Below are positions 34,450 through 41,807 of a stretch of 64,000 nt of DNA, in pieces. The stretch covers positions 62,001 to 126,000 of the forward strand of contig JBJMGT010000022.1 in the NCBI GenBank assembly GCA_045807745.1, in the 5' to 3' direction. Origin of the DNA: QHXQ01 sp045807745. GTDB lineage: Bacteria > Acidobacteriota > Blastocatellia > Pyrinomonadales > Pyrinomonadaceae. Numbering within the stretch: the first letter of the stretch is position 1; each line of letters starts with the position of its first letter. A program made the position numbers and the translations under genes. The notes under the pieces are model-generated. The model was given only the letters and a program-made list of their open reading frames with translations. It did no database searches and was not told the DNA's origin.

Positions 34450-34477
34450 ATATTATCTAAAAGCACATATATGTCAA
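34450..34477 (-). promoter_or_regulatory. padR-ADOP promoter and probable operator
   Basis: Reading the minus strand, a perfect TTGACA (34472-34477), a 16-nt spacer and TAATAT (34450-34455) put the start of transcription about at 34443, the first base of the padR ATG. The 10-bp palindrome ACATATATGT (34465-34474) overlaps the -35. Confidence 0.65.
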
Positions 34478-34601
34478 GATGTTTTCCGTGTCGGGCGGCA
34501 GTCCAAAGAGCTATACGCGCCGCTCTGCCATGCGCCCTTTGCAAGGCTGCTGGCTGGCTATTCGTCTTCAACCGCCGAGTTGAGCAGTTGATATTAAAGT
34601 T

Positions 34602-34640
34602 GAACAACGGACAACGGATGCCTGACCACTGACAGCTTTT
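34602..34640. repeat. Solitary repeat arm related to 20471-20507
   Basis: GAACAACGGACAAC, then CTGACCACTGACAGCTTTT, matches the right arm of the 20394-20507 element with small changes, but no complementary left arm was found next to it. The surrounding 34480-34670 holds no gene that I can support. Confidence 0.55.
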
Positions 34641-34677
34641 AGTTCAGCCCGCCCACCCGCCTCGTTCATCATGACTC

Positions 34678-34706
34678 TTGACGTTACACGAAGGGGCGCG
34701 TTACAC
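34678..34706 (+). promoter_or_regulatory. Possible carD promoter region
   Basis: TTGACG (34678-34683) and TTACAC (34701-34706) are 17 nt apart. TTACACGAA and TTCGTGA around it form an imperfect inverted repeat. The -10 is weak, so this is tentative. Confidence 0.3.
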
Positions 34707-34834
34707 TTTCGTGACGATTCAAGTCAATCCCCGACGCGCCCTGCGTCAACTGAAGAGCCAAGGGTTCAGCCTGCAAATTAAACTGCGCGGTGCGGCGTGC
34801 CTTATCATGTGTAAAGTTAATTAGGAGGTGTGGA

Positions 34835-35389
34835 GTGGGCTTTAAGGTCGGACAGAAAGTCGTGTACCCAAATCACGGCATCGGTATCATCGAACAGATC
34901 GAGCAGAAACAGATCGGCGCTAGTTCCCTGCCCTTCTACACGCTCCGGCTTGCTGCCACCAATTCGGTCGTGCTCGTGCCCGTCGCCAACGCGGGCGAAG
35001 TGGGCTTGCGCTCGCCCATCTCTTCGGGCGCGTGCGAGCTGCTGCTAAAGACTTTGGGCGACGACTTCACGCCCGCCCCCAACGATTGGAAGGATCGCTT
35101 CAAAGAGTTCTCCGAACGTATGCGCACCGGCGACATCTTCGAGGTCGCGGGGGTCTTGAAGCACTTGACCTACCTGAGCCACCTTAAACCACTCTCGTTC
35201 CGTGAACAACGCATGTTGGAGCGCGCGCGCTATCTGGTGATCTCAGAGTTGGCGGCCGTCTGTCGCCAGCCTGAGTGCAACGTCGCGCCGCGCGTCGAGC
35301 AGGCCCTTGCCCGCGCCTGTGCCAAGCACGAGCGTCGCCCCGCCGCAGCCGCACGCGTCCGCGCCGTCAGTGCCGCCGCCGGACATTAA
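34835..35389 (+). CDS. CarD/CdnL-type transcriptional regulator
   Basis: A 184-residue protein that binds RNA polymerase and stabilises open promoter complexes. The N-terminal Tudor-like domain (FKVGQKVVYPNHGIGIIEQIEQKQIG...FYTLRL) contacts the beta subunit. The helical DNA-contacting domain contains DWKDRFKEFSERMRTGDIFEVAGVLKHLTYLSHLKPLSFREQRMLERARYLVISELA. The GTG start at 34835 is chosen because AGGAGG lies 6 nt upstream; the longer frame adds residues unlike the family. The C-terminus has an Ala/Arg-rich tail. An intrinsic terminator follows. Confidence 0.9.
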   Translation: MGFKVGQKVVYPNHGIGIIEQIEQKQIGASSLPFYTLRLAATNSVVLVPVANAGEVGLRSPISSGACELLLKTLGDDFTPAPNDWKDRFKEFSERMRTGDIFEVAGVLKHLTYLSHLKPLSFREQRMLERARYLVISELAAVCRQPECNVAPRVEQALARACAKHERRPAAAARVRAVSAAAGH

Positions 35390-35397
35390 AAGCAAGT

Positions 35398-35447
35398 AAG
35401 CAGTCAGCAGTAGGCAGTGAGCTGGAAACATGGCTCACTGCTTTTTT
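35398..35447 (+). terminator. carD terminator, partly made of GCAGTCA-like heptads
   Basis: GCAGTGAGC (35414-35422) pairs with GCTCACTGC (35433-35441) and is followed by six T. The left side continues as degenerate AGCAGTC/AGCAGTA/GGCAGTG units of 7 nt, suggesting a decayed or recruited heptad element. Confidence 0.8.
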
Positions 35448-35557
35448 GCTATCCTTGCTTGCGCCTGAATTGCCTCTTGCCTCCGCCTACTCCCTTTGCC
35501 TTCCTCTTGTGTCGCGCTACAATCGTCGTGGCCAACTCAAACAGACAACAAGGGGGC

Positions 35558-36247
35558 ATGATGCAGGACAAGCCACAGCACTTGCCGGCGACGCAGCCGG
35601 ACGGGAAACCTTTGAAGCCGCTCACGGAGGTCGTCTTGGAGCGGCGCGCGACGAATCAATTTCTACCGGACGAAGTACCCGAAGAATACTTGAACGCGAT
35701 CCTGCGCGTCGCGGCGCAAGCGCCTTCGGGTTACAACCTGCAACCGTGGCGCTTCATCGTCGTGCGCGATGAAGCGAACCGTAAGCGGCTGATGGGAGCC
35801 GCTTTCAATCAGCCGAAGGTCGGGCAAGCGCCGGTCGTTGTCATCGCGCTGGGCATGAAACAGGAATGGAAGAGGACGGCCGACGAAGTTTTCCAAGAGG
35901 GCGCAGCGCGCGGCGCGGGCAAAGTCGATAGCTGGCAGCAGGCACGCGACGGCGCGTTTCAGTTTCTTGACAACATGCAGTCGATGCCCGTCTGGGTCAC
36001 CCGCCACACGATGATCGCGTTCACGACGATGATGCTGGCGGCCGAAGCCTACGGTTTCGACACCGCGCCGATGGAAGGCTTCGACGCCGCAGCAGTCAAG
36101 CGCGAGTTCGACGTGCCCGAAGAGGCGGAGGTCGTTGCGCTGCTCGGCATCGGGCGCGCGCAAGCACCGGACAAAGCCTATCCTGGTCGCTTCGCGCTCG
36201 ACCGCATCGTGTTCAGCGAGCGTTACGGCGCAGCGTGGCCAGAGTGA
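35558..36247 (+). CDS. Nitroreductase-family flavoprotein
   Basis: A 229-residue FMN oxidoreductase. VVLERRATNQFLPDEVPEEYLNAILRVAAQAPSGYNLQPWRFIVVRDEANRKRL holds the RR-x-R/F and APS-x-x-x-Q-PW FMN-binding motifs. MMLAAEAYGFDTAPMEGFD and VVALLGIGRA complete the fold. Physiological substrates of the family range from quinones to nitroaromatics and cannot be told here. AGGGGG lies upstream of paired ATGs at 35558 and 35561; the earlier part of the frame is not conserved. Confidence 0.9.
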   Translation: MMQDKPQHLPATQPDGKPLKPLTEVVLERRATNQFLPDEVPEEYLNAILRVAAQAPSGYNLQPWRFIVVRDEANRKRLMGAAFNQPKVGQAPVVVIALGMKQEWKRTADEVFQEGAARGAGKVDSWQQARDGAFQFLDNMQSMPVWVTRHTMIAFTTMMLAAEAYGFDTAPMEGFDAAAVKREFDVPEEAEVVALLGIGRAQAPDKAYPGRFALDRIVFSERYGAAWPE

Positions 36248-36340
36248 GGACAAGGGCGGCGACATGAAAGGAGCGGCTTAAAGTTCATGTTCTTTCTCCT
36301 ACATGCCGCAAGCTTAGTCCATCATTTTGTGAGGTTTATT

Positions 36341-36727
36341 ATGTACTTGGAGGCGAAACAGACGGAGCAGTCAGAGTTGCGTTTCGGCGGCGTGGTGGAT
36401 CACGTTGCGCTGCCATCGGCAGACTTGGCGGGCGACGTGCGCGAGTACGAGCGGATCGGCTTTCGCGTGGAGACGCTCTATCACGACTGGGCGATGCTCA
36501 GGGACGCGCGCGGCTTTGGCGTAGCGCTCTTAGGCCCCGGCTCGAAGCATCCGCCGCACATGGGTCTGCGCGTCGAGACACGCGCGGCTTTGGAAGAAGC
36601 GGCGCAACGCGAGCAACGCCCTTTGAAAGAACACCGCGACCGCACCGTCTCGTTCTACACGAAGGGCGTGGGCGGACAGATCGTCGAGGTCATCTATTAT
36701 CCGCCGGATTACGGCATAGAAAAATAG
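36341..36727 (+). CDS. VOC-superfamily (glyoxalase-like) protein
   Basis: A 128-residue protein with the two beta-alpha-beta-beta-beta modules of the vicinal-oxygen-chelate fold: GGVVDHVALPSADLAGDVREYERIGFRVETLY opens the first, and GVGGQIVEVIYYPPDYGIEK closes the second with a probable Glu metal ligand. Likely dioxygenase, lyase or binding protein; no substrate assigned. TGAGG precedes ATG 36341. The stop TAG (36725-36727) is within the next repeat. Confidence 0.7.
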   Translation: MYLEAKQTEQSELRFGGVVDHVALPSADLAGDVREYERIGFRVETLYHDWAMLRDARGFGVALLGPGSKHPPHMGLRVETRAALEEAAQREQRPLKEHRDRTVSFYTKGVGGQIVEVIYYPPDYGIEK

Positions 36728-36793
36728 TCTGGAGTCTGGAGTCTAAAGTCTTGTGGGCTGACTCCAGACTCCAGACTCCAGACTCCAGACTAT
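36724..36793. repeat. Heptad inverted repeat between VOC gene and tatA (GTCTGGA type)
   Basis: The left arm (36724-36750) has GTCTGGA units with one diverged copy; the right arm (36760-36793) has four TCCAGAC units, one more than the left. The VOC stop codon lies in the left arm. The right arm ends 4 nt before the tatA ATG, and no Shine-Dalgarno is present. Confidence 0.95.
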
Positions 36794-36797
36794 TCTA

Positions 36798-37184
36798 ATG
36801 GCACTACTTTTTCTTGAATCAGTCGGCACAACCGAGTTGCTGGTCATCCTCGTCGTGGCGCTCATCGTATTCGGGCCGCGCAAGTTGCCAGAGTTGGCGC
36901 GCTCGCTGGGCAAGAGCTTGAATGAGTTCAAACGCGCCTCGGATGATTTCAAGCGGACGTGGGAGCGCGAGGTCGAGGTGGATCGCGTCACGCAGCAGGA
37001 GCAGGTCGAGCGGGCCATGATCGATGCGCCCGACCCAGCGACGCAGATGCCCGAACACACCATCACGCCGAGCACGACCTTGCCGCCACGTGATGGGGCC
37101 CAGATCGCGCGCGGCGCGGACACGGACGTTGCGCCTGTAATTGCGCCCGCGCCGGAATCGACGGGCAAGAGCGACTGGCTGTAG
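36798..37184 (+). CDS. tatA: Sec-independent translocase subunit TatA/TatB
   Basis: A 128-residue protein with one N-terminal membrane helix (TTELLVILVVALIVFGPRKLPELARSLGKSLNEFKRASDDF) carrying the conserved FGPRKLPELARSLG hinge and amphipathic helix, then an acidic and Pro/Thr-rich tail. It forms the translocation component for folded twin-arginine proteins. The length and E in the membrane entry are compatible with TatA or TatB; only one such gene is next to tatC. The start abuts a repeat arm. Confidence 0.9.
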   Translation: MALLFLESVGTTELLVILVVALIVFGPRKLPELARSLGKSLNEFKRASDDFKRTWEREVEVDRVTQQEQVERAMIDAPDPATQMPEHTITPSTTLPPRDGAQIARGADTDVAPVIAPAPESTGKSDWL

Positions 37185-37211
37185 GCGCCGGCGCTTCAGG
37201 CGGCAACCCGC

Positions 37212-38279
37212 ATGGCTTCCACACTTTTGGACAGAGGCGAGGACACAGACCGCGAGGCGCAGCTCGGCGGGCAGATGTCGTTTCTCGACCATCTGGACGA
37301 GTTGCGCCGCCGCCTCATCCGCTCAATCGTCTTCGTCTTCATCGCCTTCACGGCCTGCTGGTTCGTCTCCGCCTATATCTACAACTTCCTCGCGCGCCCC
37401 GTCCGCACTGCGCTCGCCGAAGCGCAACGCCGCCAGATACAGTTCACCGGGCTGACAGGCCAAGAGGCTATCACTTCGCTCGCGGCGCTTAACGAGAATG
37501 ACACCGGGCGCTACGTCTTTCCGGAAACAACGAAGCTCGGGCAGAGCGTGATCCCGCCCGGCACGTCCGTCGAGGCGCGCGTGGCGCGCGACGCACAGGG
37601 CATGCGCGGGCTGTTCACCGACGAGCCGCTTATCACGGGCAACATCGTCATCCCGAAAGGCGTGCGCCTGCCCGTGGACGAGACGGCGAAGCCGGACGCG
37701 TTGCCCGGCATCGACGACAAACTGATCGTGACGACGGCGCTCGAACCGTTTTCGCTCTACGTCAAGGTCTCGCTCTACGCGGCGGTCTGTCTCTCTGTGC
37801 CGTTCCTGCTCTGGCAAATTTGGGCCTTCGTCGCGCCCGGTCTCTATCCGCACGAACGCGGCTATGCGATACCGTTTATCGGTCTGTCCACCATCTCCTT
37901 CGTGCTCGGCGCGGCCTTCGCTTACTACGTCATCTTTCCGCCCGCCGCCCGCTATCTGCTCGGTCTTGGGCAAGACTTCCGCCTGCTGTTGAAGGCGGAC
38001 GACTATTTCGACTTCATCATCCTCGTCATGCTTGGCATGGGCGCGATCTTCCAGATGCCCGCGATCACCTACGTGCTGGCGCGCATCGGCATCGTCAACG
38101 CGCGTCTCCTGTTGCGCATCTGGAAGACATCGCTCATCGTGATCCTCATCGCGGCGGCGGTGCTCTCGCCGACCAACGATGTGCCCAACATGATGTTGTT
38201 CGCCGCGCCGATGCTCGTGCTCTACGTCGTCTCGATCTTCATCGCGTGGCTGTTCGGCCGGCCGCGCACGACGAGTTGA
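37212..38279 (+). CDS. tatC: Sec-independent translocase subunit TatC with loop insertion
   Basis: Receptor for twin-arginine signal peptides. The cytoplasmic N-terminus MSFLDHLDELRRRL (22-35) and the conserved TTALEPFSLYVKVSLYAA (174-190, with E178) identify it; six membrane helices are visible. At 355 residues it is about 100 longer than usual. The extra sequence, about 70-170, lies between helix 1 and helix 2, in the periplasmic first loop, and is soluble (FTGLTGQEAITSLAALNEND...FTDEPLITGNIVIPKGVRLPVD). It starts 27 nt after tatA. Confidence 0.95.
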   Translation: MASTLLDRGEDTDREAQLGGQMSFLDHLDELRRRLIRSIVFVFIAFTACWFVSAYIYNFLARPVRTALAEAQRRQIQFTGLTGQEAITSLAALNENDTGRYVFPETTKLGQSVIPPGTSVEARVARDAQGMRGLFTDEPLITGNIVIPKGVRLPVDETAKPDALPGIDDKLIVTTALEPFSLYVKVSLYAAVCLSVPFLLWQIWAFVAPGLYPHERGYAIPFIGLSTISFVLGAAFAYYVIFPPAARYLLGLGQDFRLLLKADDYFDFIILVMLGMGAIFQMPAITYVLARIGIVNARLLLRIWKTSLIVILIAAAVLSPTNDVPNMMLFAAPMLVLYVVSIFIAWLFGRPRTTS

Positions 38280-38376
38280 GCAGCCGAAAAAGCGAACCTT
38301 CGGGCGACAGAATTGCACAGGCGAGCCATCCGTTAACGCTTTCCAAAAATAGTTTTCGCTTTTATCGAAATACCGC

Positions 38377-38405
38377 TTGACAGGTCACACACGCGCGCGT
38401 ATATT
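38377..38405 (+). promoter_or_regulatory. Near-consensus sigma-70 promoter for the structured RNA
   Basis: A perfect TTGACA (38377-38382), a 17-nt spacer and TATATT (38400-38405, 5 of 6) predict a transcription start near 38412. It is the closest match to consensus that I found in the window. Confidence 0.8.
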
Positions 38406-38411
38406 GCCCGT

Positions 38412-38932
38412 CCACGTCGCGGTTCTCACGGGGATCGTGACCGGCGCTAGGATCGGTGGACGATGCGGCGACGCATCGTTTGAGGGTGAACGGGGAAGCG
38501 GTTTCCGGTTCGCTAATGACGCCCGGTGCTGCGGCCGAAAGGCCGGCTAAGGCGAGTCGGCAGACATGCCTGAGCGCCCGGATAAAAACGGGTGGCACTC
38601 GAAGGAAATGATCAGCCTTTGAGCAGCAAGGTCGTGCAGCTTCGGTTGCACCTCGTTGTCCGGAACGTAACCGGAGGTGGAGGAATAAGCCACCACAACA
38701 AAAACCAAACGGCATCGCGCCCGCGAGGGCGAACGTAAACGGGAAACCTAAAGCGGATGCCGACCGGCGCGCACGTCGAAACCGCAAATGGCGGCGCAAT
38801 CGGGATACAAATCAGGCGATCCATTGGTGTGTACATGTCGGGGTCGCCGCTCCCCTAAATCGCTTCGGCGGTTTTCAGGAGTTCGCGGGGTTGCGCTGCT
38901 GTCAGCAATGGCAGCAGCGCAATTCTGCTTTT
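38412..38932 (+). ncRNA. Probable structured non-coding RNA of about 520 nt, family unknown
   Basis: An 890-nt gap between tatC and the GWxTD gene holds no convincing protein gene but has a strong promoter, many stable hairpins and a terminator. Hairpins visible by eye include CGATGCG-GCGA-CGCATCG (38461-38478), GGCC-GAAA-GGCC (near 38534), CCCG...CGGG (38577-38592), GTGCAGC-TTCG-GTTGCAC (38634-38651), CGCCC-GCGA-GGGCG (near 38717-38731) and AAATCGC-TTCG-GCGGTTT. GGTGGC (38591) and GCCACC (38689) may close a multibranch domain. GNRA and UUCG loops are typical of real RNA structure. I found none of the signature sequences of RNase P RNA, tmRNA, SRP RNA, 5S rRNA or common riboswitches. Minus-strand frames here are probably spurious. 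Confidence 0.65.
38891..38932 (+). terminator. Intrinsic terminator of the structured RNA
   Basis: A perfect 11-bp stem (TTGCGCTGCTG with CAGCAGCGCAA), a 10-nt loop, then TTCTGCTTTT. Confidence 0.85.
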
Positions 38933-38933
38933 A

Positions 38934-39011
38934 AGATAGAGGTTAGAGGTTAGAGGTCAGTTAGACCAAATCGTTTACTGATCTCTGCCTTCTGACCTCT
39001 AACCTCTGCTC
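38934..39011. repeat. Heptad inverted repeat after the structured RNA (AGAGGTT type)
   Basis: The left arm (38934-38961) has AGAGGTT/AGAGGTC units; the right arm (about 38976-39011) has complementary ACCTCTA/ACCTCTG units. It directly follows the RNA terminator. The same heptads occur at 53009-53090. Confidence 0.85.
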
Positions 39012-39042
39012 TTCAGGCAACTTGCCCGCCCCGCGCCGCATC

Positions 39043-39071
39043 TTGACCATGTACCGCTGAGGCACTAAAAT
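39043..39071 (+). promoter_or_regulatory. Promoter of the GWxTD-protein gene
   Basis: TTGACC (39043-39048) and TAAAAT (39066-39071) are 17 nt apart, giving a leader of about 90 nt before ATG 39171. Confidence 0.65.
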
Positions 39072-39170
39072 CCACCTTGATTGCAAGGGGTTCGTCGGCT
39101 GATAACAAGCTCTGCGGCGCGGCGTCTCGCGCTGGAACCGTTAACCGTTAAATTGCACAGGAGTTTTACT

Positions 39171-40808
39171 ATGATGGCTCGTTCCACCCGGCTGCGTGCT
39201 CTCCCGCTCGTACTGCTCGCGCTGACGCTCGTCGTCCCGCCAGCCGCGCTCGCGCAGAAGAAGGCCAAGGATAAAGACCAACCGCCCTCTCAGGATGTGA
39301 TGTCGAACCCGCGCAACAAGAAACCTGAGATCAAGAAGGTCTACAAAGATTGGCTGAACGAAGACGTAAACTACATCATCACGGACAGAGAGCGCGAAAT
39401 TTTCAAGAAGCTCGTATCCGATGATGAGCGCGAATCGTTCATCGAGGATTTCTGGCGGCGGCGCGACCCTGACCCGGACACCGAAGAGAACGAGTACAAA
39501 GAGGAGTACTACGAGCGCATCGCCTATGCCAACGAGCACTTCGCCTCGGGCATCCCCGGCTGGAAGACTGACCGCGGTCGCATCTACATCATGTACGGCC
39601 CGCCGAACGAAAAAGAGTCGCACCCGGCGGGCGGCCCCTACGAGCGCGAGAGCTACGAGGGCGGCGGGCAGACTTCGACCTATCCGTTCGAGCGTTGGTT
39701 CTATCGCTACCTCGAAGGCGTCGGCTCCGGCATCGAGATCGAGTTCGTCGATCCGACCGGCTCGGGCGAGTATCGCATCGCCCGCTCGCCGGACGAGAAG
39801 GACGCGCTGCTGAACATCCCCGGCGCTGGTCTGACCTGGCGCGAGCAACTGGGCTTGGAGAGCAAGACCGACCGCATCGTGAACGGCCCGAACTACTATC
39901 GCGCACAGGACAGCCCGTTCGAGCGCCTGTCACAGCTCGCCAACTTGAACCGCCCGCCGGCCATCAAGAACACAGAACTGGCGAACCAACTCACGACCAA
40001 CTCGGGGCTTATCGAAGACAGCCCGCTCGACTTCGATCTGCGCATTGACTATTACAGGCAGTCGGACGACCGCGTGATGACCGCCTTCACCATCCAGACC
40101 GAGAACAAGGATTTGACCTTCACGGACGTGGGCGGCATTCAACGCGCGCAGATGAACATCTTCGGCCGCATCATGTCGGTCAACGGTCGCCGCGTCGGCA
40201 TCTTCGAGGACTCGGTCACAACCGACGCCACGCCCGAAGAGCTGCTCAACGCCAAGGAGCGCAAGTCGGCCTACGGCAAACAGGTACCGCTGCCGCCGGG
40301 CGTTTACAAGGTGGATGTGATCGTGCGCGACGTTAAGTCGGGCGCGACGCGCATCCGGCAACAGGGCTTCACCGTGCCGAAGTACGACGCGAAACAGCTC
40401 TCGACCTCGACGCTGCTCTTGGCCGCGAAGCTGCAAACGCTGGGCGATCAGATTCCGGTCGGCATGTTCACCATCGGGCAGTACAAGGTGATCCCGAACG
40501 TGTCCGGCGTCTTCCATCGCGGCGATCCCATTGGCGTCTATATGCAGGTCTACAACGCCGGCGTCGATCAGACGACGCTTAGGCCTGCGGTCGATGCCGA
40601 CTACGTGCTCTCAAAGGACGGCAAAGAGATCGGCAAGCTAACGGAGGACTGGCGCGGCATGAGCGACGCCGGTCAGCGCTTGACGCTTGCGCGCATGATC
40701 GAATCGGCCAAGCTCACGCCCGGCGACTACCAACTCACGCTCCACATACGTGATCAGGTCTCCGGTCAATCGCTAGCACAAGCTGCGAAGTTCACGATTG
40801 TGCAGTAA
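39171..40808 (+). CDS. Secreted GWxTD-domain protein
   Basis: A 545-residue exported protein (signal peptide ending PAALAQ). The GWxTD domain (KDWLNEDVNYIITDREREIFKKLVSDDERESFIEDFWRRRDPDPDTEENEYKEEYYERIAYANEHFASGIPGWKTDRGRIYIMYGPP, with GWKTD at 130-134) is common in Acidobacteriota and Bacteroidetes secreted proteins. Its function is not established. The C-terminal 250 residues are beta-rich (VYKVDVIVRDVKSGATRIRQQGFTVP). AGGAG precedes ATG 39171. It is monocistronic, with its own promoter and a strong terminator. Confidence 0.9.
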   Translation: MMARSTRLRALPLVLLALTLVVPPAALAQKKAKDKDQPPSQDVMSNPRNKKPEIKKVYKDWLNEDVNYIITDREREIFKKLVSDDERESFIEDFWRRRDPDPDTEENEYKEEYYERIAYANEHFASGIPGWKTDRGRIYIMYGPPNEKESHPAGGPYERESYEGGGQTSTYPFERWFYRYLEGVGSGIEIEFVDPTGSGEYRIARSPDEKDALLNIPGAGLTWREQLGLESKTDRIVNGPNYYRAQDSPFERLSQLANLNRPPAIKNTELANQLTTNSGLIEDSPLDFDLRIDYYRQSDDRVMTAFTIQTENKDLTFTDVGGIQRAQMNIFGRIMSVNGRRVGIFEDSVTTDATPEELLNAKERKSAYGKQVPLPPGVYKVDVIVRDVKSGATRIRQQGFTVPKYDAKQLSTSTLLLAAKLQTLGDQIPVGMFTIGQYKVIPNVSGVFHRGDPIGVYMQVYNAGVDQTTLRPAVDADYVLSKDGKEIGKLTEDWRGMSDAGQRLTLARMIESAKLTPGDYQLTLHIRDQVSGQSLAQAAKFTIVQ

Positions 40809-40830
40809 ACAAGCACAACAGATAACAAAC

Positions 40831-40873
40831 GACGGGTGACAAGGTTCAAGGCTTGTCACCCGTCTTTTTTTTT
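40831..40873 (+). terminator. Intrinsic terminator of the GWxTD gene
   Basis: GACGGGTGACAAG (40831-40843) pairs perfectly with CTTGTCACCCGTC (40852-40864), followed by nine T. The stem contains the GTGACAA heptad seen in the repeats at 23436 and 29590. Confidence 0.95.
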
Positions 40874-40906
40874 CGCGTAAGCGGTCTGTCATGTAACGTA
40901 TGATTT

Positions 40907-40991
40907 ACCACAGAGCGCATAGAGGGAGCACGGAGGCTTGAGCGCTATGCAAGTCTCTGTGCCCCCTCTGTGTTCTCTGTGTCTCTGTGGT
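40907..40991. repeat. Inverted repeat of ACAGAG-like units downstream of nfi
   Basis: The left arm (40907-40935) and right arm (40955-40991) pair imperfectly around ACCACAGAG/CTCTGTGGT. The right arm is a run of CTCTGTG/TTCTCTG units. It fills the junction between converging genes with the terminator at 40831. Confidence 0.75.
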
Positions 40992-41012
40992 GAAAATCCG
41001 GCCACATGACAA

Positions 41013-41723
41013 TCAATCAAACAGAGACCTTGTTTCCTCACGCGCGCCGCGCCGGAGCGCATTGACGAGGTGATGCGCACGGCGCGTCGGCTCAGGCTGG
41101 CGATAGCCGCCATCGCAGGCGAGCGTCAACTCAAGCGCGCCGGCCAGATCAATCAAGTGACCCGGTGAGACGAAGATCGGCTGCACCTTTGTCTTCGTTC
41201 TAAGCGCCGCGCCGACCGTCTCTTGCGTTTTCGGATCAACGAGCGGCGTCCAACTCCCGCGCTCAACATCCGGCTCTTCATATTTCCCGACGAGCACGGA
41301 CTTGGCGCAGCCAAACGTTGGTCTGTTAATCAACAGCCCGACGTGCGAAGCGATGCCGACGCGGCGCGGGTGCGCGATGCCCTGCCCGTCGAACATGACC
41401 GCGTCCGGCTCGGTCTTCAACTTTGCCCAAGCCTCCAAGACCGACGGCGTCTCGCGAAACGACAGCAGCCCCGGCACGTAAGGAAAACGCGTCTCACTCA
41501 CCACGCTGACCTCTTCCACGATTTCCAACGTCGGCAAACGCAACACGACTAGCCCCGCGTACACCGTCGGCTCAAACTTATTGAACGAGATGTCCGCGCC
41601 CGCGACCGTCTCGATCTTGCGCTTGAGCGGCTTGATCTGCACGCGCGCACGTAACTGCTTCTGCAACTCGACCGCCTCGCGCGGTGTCAGATTCCAATCG
41701 TGTAGTTGTTCGAAGTGAGCCAT
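41013..41723 (-). CDS. nfi: Endonuclease V
   Basis: Cleaves DNA near deoxyinosine (or RNA inosine) for repair of deaminated bases. A 236-residue protein with family motifs VAGADISF (D44 metal ligand), FPYVPGLLSFRE (wedge PYIP-like motif), VMFDGQGIAHPRRVGIASHVG (second metal Asp and hinge) and the C-terminal PTRRAHHLVN. Lengths are usually 215-240. Apparently a single gene between two inverted repeats. Confidence 0.95.
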   Translation of the reverse strand: MAHFEQLHDWNLTPREAVELQKQLRARVQIKPLKRKIETVAGADISFNKFEPTVYAGLVVLRLPTLEIVEEVSVVSETRFPYVPGLLSFRETPSVLEAWAKLKTEPDAVMFDGQGIAHPRRVGIASHVGLLINRPTFGCAKSVLVGKYEEPDVERGSWTPLVDPKTQETVGAALRTKTKVQPIFVSPGHLIDLAGALELTLACDGGYRQPEPTRRAHHLVNALRRGAREETRSLFD

Positions 41724-41730
41724 AGATTTA

Positions 41731-41803
41731 TAGGGGCAGGGACAAGTCCTCTGCCCTCGTATTCATAATTACGGAAGCGGGCAGAGGACTTGTCCCTGCC
41801 CTA
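41731..41803. repeat. Inverted repeat between nfi and nadB
   Basis: Arms 41731-41756 and 41779-41803 pair over about 25 nt with one inserted base (GGGCAGAGGACTTGTCCCTG and complement), with a 22-nt loop. The arms are not obvious heptads but fill the junction in the same way, ending 4 nt from the nadB stop. Confidence 0.9.
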
Positions 41804-41807
41804 CGGT

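Noticed and set aside
38362..38799. Minus-strand frame of 145 codons in the tatC-GWxTD gap
   Set aside because: It is antisense to the predicted structured RNA, has unusual composition and no ribosome-binding site, and the plus-strand promoter and terminator argue for RNA.
38412..38932. Cobalamin riboswitch, RNase P RNA, tmRNA or SRP RNA
   Set aside because: The conserved core sequences of these families (for example GAGGAAAGTCC of RNase P, the tRNA-like tmRNA ends, the GGAAGCAG-type SRP loop) were not found.
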